In this document: piece after piece, positions 60,275 through 64,000 of the stretch
Position numbering within the stretch: position 1 is the first letter of the stretch
How the letters are laid out: each line of letters opens with the position of its first letter
DNA from: Streptococcus sanguinis
GTDB taxonomy: Bacteria; Bacillota; Bacilli; Lactobacillales; Streptococcaceae
Assembly (NCBI RefSeq): GCF_019929225.1
Contig: NZ_JAHZPA010000004.1
Span: forward strand, 1-64,000
Reading direction: 5' to 3'
DNA: 64,000 nucleotides
Made by a program: the position numbers and the translations under genes
Notes under the pieces: generated by a model
Told to the model about the DNA's origin: nothing
Databases searched by the model: none
What the model saw: only the letters and a program-made list of their open reading frames with translations

Positions 60275-60727
60275 TTATATTTTTAATTCATACACTTCCT
60301 GCCAGCCGGCTGGTCCTAATATGCGCTGGGGCTGTTTGCTAAAACCAGTCTCTCGATAGAGGTAGGAAGCGACTTGATTTCTCTCATTGACACCTAGGAT
60401 AATGCTTTTATACATGGGCAAATGCTCTCTTATGAAATCAAGCAAAAGCTTCAGAGTCTGACTACCGTATCCTCGCATCCGAAAGCCTTCATCCGTTGAA
60501 AAGCTACAAAGGAGCAGGCTCTCTGGCTGACCTCCATAAGTAAACTTCTTTTCTCCAGCATCCAAGATCAGAAAGGTTACGATTTGATGTTCTACAAGGC
60601 CCAAGATAGCATAGCGATTTTCTAAGTCAGCAACTGCCTCCTTAGGATGGCTGGTAAATCTCAAGTCGGTTAAATGGTAAGACTGCAAGGCTTCTCTATC
60701 TGAACTTCGATAGAATCGGATTTGCAT
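60275..60727 (-). CDS. GNAT-family N-acetyltransferase
   Basis: The 150-residue protein has a GNAT fold with the acetyl-CoA loop in FRMRGYGSQTLKLLLDFI (about 82-99) and the C-terminal ASYLYRETGF. Substrate is unknown. Its ATG follows the aldo/keto reductase stop without a gap, so they are one transcript. Confidence 0.85.
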   Translation of the reverse strand: MQIRFYRSSDREALQSYHLTDLRFTSHPKEAVADLENRYAILGLVEHQIVTFLILDAGEKKFTYGGQPESLLLCSFSTDEGFRMRGYGSQTLKLLLDFIREHLPMYKSIILGVNERNQVASYLYRETGFSKQPQRILGPAGWQEVYELKI

Positions 60728-61573
60728 CTAAAAATCCATCCCATCCGGATTTGGAGCGCCACCGGTCAAACCGCTGACATTTTTGAGCACTTCCAAGTCA
60801 GCAGCGTCTAGCTCGATGTCAAAGCAGTCCAGATTACTGGCAATCCGGCTCGGAGTGACCGACTTAGGCAGGGGCAGGAAGCCTTCCTGCAAGCTCCAAG
60901 CTAGCGCGACTTGTGCAATGGTCTTGCCATACTTGTCTGCCACAGCCTGTACGGCTGGATTTTGGAAGAGCTCTCCTTGACCAAATGGTCCCCAAGCTTC
61001 CAGTAAAATCTCATGCTCACGGCAGAAGTTCACCGCCTCTGTCTGATAGACACCTGGAGCCAGGCGGATTTGATTGACAGCAGGAGTCATACGTGCTGTT
61101 TCAAGCAAGGCTTCTAAATGATGAGGCAGGAAATTGCTGACGCCAATCGCTCGAATCTTGCCAAGATTATAAAGGTCTTCCATAGCCCGCCAGACTTCGG
61201 CATTGCGCTTTTTCCAAGCATCGTTTTCCCTCAGGGGTTTGGGATTAGGCCAGTGGATGAGGTAGAGGTCCAGATAGTCCAGTCCCAACCGCTCCATTGA
61301 GGCCGCAAAGGCCTCTTGAGCCTCTTCATAAGTATGAATGTCATTCCAAAGCTTGGTCGTGATGAAGAGCTCCTCCCGCGGAATGCCGCTATCCTTGATT
61401 GCCCGTCCGACACTCTCTTCGTTCTTATAGATGGCTGCCGTATCAATATGCCGATAGCCTGCCTTGAGAGCGGCTAATGTCGCTTGATAGGCTTCTTCGC
61501 CATCCTGAGCCTTCCAAGTACCAAAGCCCAGTACCGGAATGCCTACACCATTGTTCAAAAGATATTCTCTCAT
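60728..61573 (-). CDS. Aldo/keto reductase
   Basis: The 281-residue NADPH-dependent reductase of carbonyl compounds has the catalytic tetrad: Asp in HIDTAAIYKNEESVG (Asp and Tyr, about 43-50), Lys in FITTKLWN and His in LIHWPNP. Cofactor-binding residues in PKSVTPSRIASN are present. It resembles 2,5-diketo-D-gluconate reductase-like enzymes common in Firmicutes; the natural substrate is unknown. Confidence 0.92.
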   Translation of the reverse strand: MREYLLNNGVGIPVLGFGTWKAQDGEEAYQATLAALKAGYRHIDTAAIYKNEESVGRAIKDSGIPREELFITTKLWNDIHTYEEAQEAFAASMERLGLDYLDLYLIHWPNPKPLRENDAWKKRNAEVWRAMEDLYNLGKIRAIGVSNFLPHHLEALLETARMTPAVNQIRLAPGVYQTEAVNFCREHEILLEAWGPFGQGELFQNPAVQAVADKYGKTIAQVALAWSLQEGFLPLPKSVTPSRIASNLDCFDIELDAADLEVLKNVSGLTGGAPNPDGMDF

Positions 61574-61649
61574 CTCATGTCTCCTTTATAAGTTCCATCT
61601 ACTGCCTCCAGCAAGGCAGCTGCTATAGTGTTCACAAGAGCAGAACTGC

Positions 61650-61844
61650 TCACTTCTTTTCCTTTTTCTTCAGTATTGGCTTAGGCTTGAAGATATTTTC
61701 CTTGGTCGGCTCCATGCCTTTACTGAAAAAGCTATAGATAATGAAAGCAACTCCTGCGACAAGGATCAAGATTCGTCCAAAGATCAGTCCCGCCAGCAGC
61801 AAAACAAGTCCCATTATCAAAAATTTCGCATCAATTCGTTTCAT
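61650..61844 (-). CDS. Small membrane protein (64 residues)
   Basis: The product has two adjacent hydrophobic helices (about 8-24 and 26-42) and a Lys/Pro-rich tail (FKPKPILKKKEKK). AGGAGAAGG precedes the ATG. No family is recognised with certainty. Confidence 0.65.
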   Translation of the reverse strand: MKRIDAKFLIMGLVLLLAGLIFGRILILVAGVAFIIYSFFSKGMEPTKENIFKPKPILKKKEKK

Positions 61845-62001
61845 AGCCTTCTCCTGTTTACATTATAGTTTCATTATATCACGCCTAAGAAAGCAATTCA
61901 AATCTAGGAGAAGGCTATCAAGTCGTCTGTCAAACAAAAAGAACAGGTTGCCCTGCTCTTTCTGAAAAATATAAGGAGACTAATTTAAATACCTGCGGTT
62001 C

Positions 62002-63153
62002 TCATACATGGAATCGTTCTTGACCATCAAGATAAGTAGCTACCAGCTCTAAATCTTTATCTAAAACGATAAAATCAGCATCGTAGCCTTCCTTGATCTG
62101 TCCGCAGACATCATCAATATGGACTGATTTTGCCGGAATCAGGCTAGCCATCATGACTGCCTGATGAGGATTGGCAATGCCCCATTTGACCACATTTTTC
62201 AATCCGTCCTTGAGCTTGAGGATAGAGCCAGCTAGATTGCCCGTTGACTTGAGCCGAGCAGTTCCTTCCGCCACAACCACTGGAAATTCTCCCAGCATGT
62301 AGTCACCATCTTCAAGACCTCCTGCGGTCATACAGTCAGTAATGAGGGCAATATTTTCATGTCCCTTCTGCTTGAGCAAGATGTCACAGGCCTTAGGGTC
62401 CACATGGTGGCCATCACAAATCAGCTCCGCATAAGTGTGAGGCAGCTCGTACATGGCACCAACCATGCCCAGCTCCCGGTGGGTCAAGCCCCGCATACCA
62501 TTGTAAGCATGCACCCAGACACTGGCACCTGCTTCGACCGCAGTTTTGGCTTCATCAAAGGTTGCGTTAGAATGCCCCAAAGCAACGGTCACGCCTTCAT
62601 CAGTCAGCGTACGGACAAATTCCTCAACGCCATCACGTTCTGGCGCGAGAGCAATCTTATTGAGCAAGCCGTTTGCGGCCTTCTGCCAAGCACGAAACTC
62701 ATCCATGCTAGGATCTTTCATATAGGCCGGATTTTGAGCACCTTTATACTTCTCAGTGAAGTAAGGCCCTTCAAAATAGAGACCGCGAATCTTGGCTCCG
62801 CTAGCTTCTTGATAGCGTGCACCGATATTTTCAGTTACTGCTAAGAGCCGCTCATAGGATGAAGTCAGGGTTGTTGGTAAAAAGCTGGTCACACCGGTAG
62901 TCAAGAGACCCTCACTCATGGTATGAAGAGTTCCTTCGATATTGTTGTCCATGACATCAACACCGCCGAAGCCATGAATGTGAGTGTCCACCAGACCCGG
63001 TGCAATCGAGTAGCCACTGTAGTCTATGACTTCTGCATCCTGCGGAACAGACTGCACTAGCTTGCCAAACTTGCCGTCAATCAACTCTAAATAACCGCCC
63101 TGACGGATTCCCTGAGGATAGAAAAATTGATCTGCTTTGATATATGTAGGCAT
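62002..63153 (-). CDS. nagA: N-acetylglucosamine-6-phosphate deacetylase
   Basis: The 383-residue enzyme hydrolyses GlcNAc-6-P to glucosamine-6-P and acetate in amino-sugar use and wall recycling. Metal and substrate residues appear in DTHIHGFGGVDVMD (about 59-72), ALGHSNATF, WVHAYNGMRG and LITDCMTAGG. The ATG at 63153 (MPTYIKADQFF) is chosen because AAGGGAGG lies just upstream; an in-frame ATG at 63195 has no such site. Confidence 0.95.
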   Translation of the reverse strand: MPTYIKADQFFYPQGIRQGGYLELIDGKFGKLVQSVPQDAEVIDYSGYSIAPGLVDTHIHGFGGVDVMDNNIEGTLHTMSEGLLTTGVTSFLPTTLTSSYERLLAVTENIGARYQEASGAKIRGLYFEGPYFTEKYKGAQNPAYMKDPSMDEFRAWQKAANGLLNKIALAPERDGVEEFVRTLTDEGVTVALGHSNATFDEAKTAVEAGASVWVHAYNGMRGLTHRELGMVGAMYELPHTYAELICDGHHVDPKACDILLKQKGHENIALITDCMTAGGLEDGDYMLGEFPVVVAEGTARLKSTGNLAGSILKLKDGLKNVVKWGIANPHQAVMMASLIPAKSVHIDDVCGQIKEGYDADFIVLDKDLELVATYLDGQERFHV

Positions 63154-63365
63154 AAGACTGCCTCCCTTGTTCTTGAATGCTATATTCTCGGCCATTCAAA
63201 ACGGAATTCTGTGATAGATCTAGCTTATTACTCTAGCCATTTTCTAACCCCCGCTTTTGAATCTCTGAGTTTTCTTGACTATATTATAACTCTTTCTTTT
63301 TTATTTGTAAATGGTATATACCTATTTTTGTAAAAAATTATTATATTAAATTAAAAAAATAAGAA

Positions 63366-63388
63366 AACCCAGCCATGACAGCTGAGTT
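63366..63388 (-). terminator. Terminator of the infB-rbfA transcript
   Basis: AACTCAGC / GCTGGGTT (with G-T pairs) around a 7-base loop is followed by TTTCTTATTTTTTT on the minus strand. Confidence 0.8.
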
Positions 63389-63394
63389 TCTGCT

Positions 63395-63745
63395 TTACTT
63401 TTTATCTAAATCGCGCAGCATCTGGTCGATTTTATTGCCATACTCGATGGATTCGTCCTTGACAAAGGTCAAATCTGGAATCTTGTACATTTTCAGATTG
63501 TGACCCAGCTCCCGCTTGATGGTACCGGTCGCTTTTTCCAGACCGGTCTGAGCTTTTTGATTATCAGAGGCCAGATTGCTCATAATCGTGTAGTAGACCT
63601 TGGCCATGGATAGGTCGCCCAGCATTTGGACATCGGTAATGGTCACACCTTGAACACGCGGGTCACGAACTTTCTTCTGCAAAATTTCATTGACTTCGCG
63701 CTTGATTTCCATGCCCACACGGTCTGTACGAAAATTATTTGCCAT
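63395..63745 (-). CDS. rbfA: Ribosome-binding factor A
   Basis: The 116-residue KH-fold protein helps mature the 30S subunit. Family segments are [18 protein letters not shown] at the start, [12 protein letters not shown] and [18 protein letters not shown]. It follows infB, the usual nusA-infB-rbfA end. Confidence 0.97.
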   Translation of the reverse strand: MANNFRTDRVGMEIKREVNEILQKKVRDPRVQGVTITDVQMLGDLSMAKVYYTIMSNLASDNQKAQTGLEKATGTIKRELGHNLKMYKIPDLTFVKDESIEYGNKIDQMLRDLDKK

Positions 63746-63921
63746 GAGATTTCCTTTCTAATTTTTCTCTTCTGCAATATAAGCTAGGCCTAGCCTAGCT
63801 TATATGTTTTGTTTTGGTTGATTAAGATTCGTTTTAAACTCTTGGTGAAAAAACGTGGGACTAGAAGTATAGACTTCCACCAAAAATAATTTCACTGCGA
63901 GTTTTTAACGGACTTCTTATC

Positions 63922-64000
63922 TTATTTCTTAATTTCTTCCATGATGTAGGCTTCAATCGTGTCATCTACTTGGATGTCATTATAGCCATCAATCATGAGT
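63922..64000 (-). CDS. infB: Translation initiation factor IF-2, C-terminal end (runs off the right edge)
   Basis: The complement encodes LMIDGYNDIQVDDTIEAYIMEEIKK and a TAA stop (quoted: MIDGYNDIQVDDTIEAYIME then EIKK), the conserved C-terminus of bacterial IF-2. Only the last 25 codons are in the window. The gap of 176 bases to rbfA holds no other gene; an inverted repeat AAGCTAGGC / GCCTAGCTT lies at about 63780-63802. Confidence 0.9.
   Translation of the reverse strand, partial: LMIDGYNDIQVDDTIEAYIMEEIKK

Overview
The window looks like a chromosomal segment of an oral Streptococcus of the mitis/sanguinis/gordonii group. The evidence is the set and order of housekeeping genes: comFA-comFC beside an IMPACT-family gene and cysK; phpP-stkP followed by liaFSR; mapZ, an rRNA methyltransferase, rnpB and gpsB in a row; recU-pbp1a; rsmH-ftsL-pbp2x-mraY; glyQS; and rbfA-infB. 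Most genes are on the minus strand, and the left edge is the 5' end of a 16S rRNA gene on that strand.

Layout. 1-7.5 kb: 16S rRNA start and rrn promoter, hpf, the competence genes comFC/comFA, yigZ, a PH-domain protein, cysK, an S1-domain protein and a HAD/cyclophilin fusion. 7.5-18.3 kb: envelope-stress system liaFSR and a long run gmk-rpoZ-priA-fmt-rsmB-phpP-stkP. 18.5-28.2 kb: RNase Y, luxS, mapZ, rRNA methyltransferase, RNase P RNA, gpsB, ypsA, recU and pbp1a. 28.2-37.2 kb: pepC, an acetyltransferase, pncB-nadE, trxB, an amino-acid ABC transporter and a DEAD-box helicase. 37.2-41.8 kb: the rsmH-ftsL-pbp2x-mraY division cluster. 41.9-43.0 kb: a plus-strand HTH/DUF3278/small membrane protein cassette. 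43.0-47.5 kb: a T-box-controlled unit (metallopeptidase, glyQ, glyS, DUF896). 47.5-52.1 kb: a very large secreted subtilisin-like protease. 52.3-58.8 kb: an accessory island. 58.9-64 kb: DUF6261 protein, acetyltransferase, aldo/keto reductase, nagA, rbfA and the end of infB.

The division and wall genes form a functional theme. StkP/PhpP, MapZ, GpsB, PBP1a, PBP2x, FtsL and MraY are partners in streptococcal septal and peripheral wall synthesis, and LiaFSR senses wall damage.

The most interesting part is the island at 52.3-58.8 kb, which is visibly more AT-rich from about 54.5 kb on. It holds an apparent three-gene operon (58734 down to 55020). The first gene encodes a protein with a DUF4297/Cap4-like PD-(D/E)XK N-terminus, the second a HerA-type DUF87 ATPase, and the third a non-secreted protein resembling streptococcal DNA/RNA non-specific endonucleases. 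The genes are almost fused end to end and have their own promoter. This resembles known HerA-nuclease anti-phage systems, but the combination of two different nucleases with HerA is not one I can name. Next to it lie a decayed type I restriction specificity gene (hsdS), a HAD-family protein, a PD-(D/E)XK nuclease and a small frameshifted gene.

Other points of note are a glycine T-box that drives a metallopeptidase ahead of glyQS, a duplicated glyQ start flanking a strongly folded insert, and divergent promoters between comFA and yigZ that leave almost no 5' leader for either gene.
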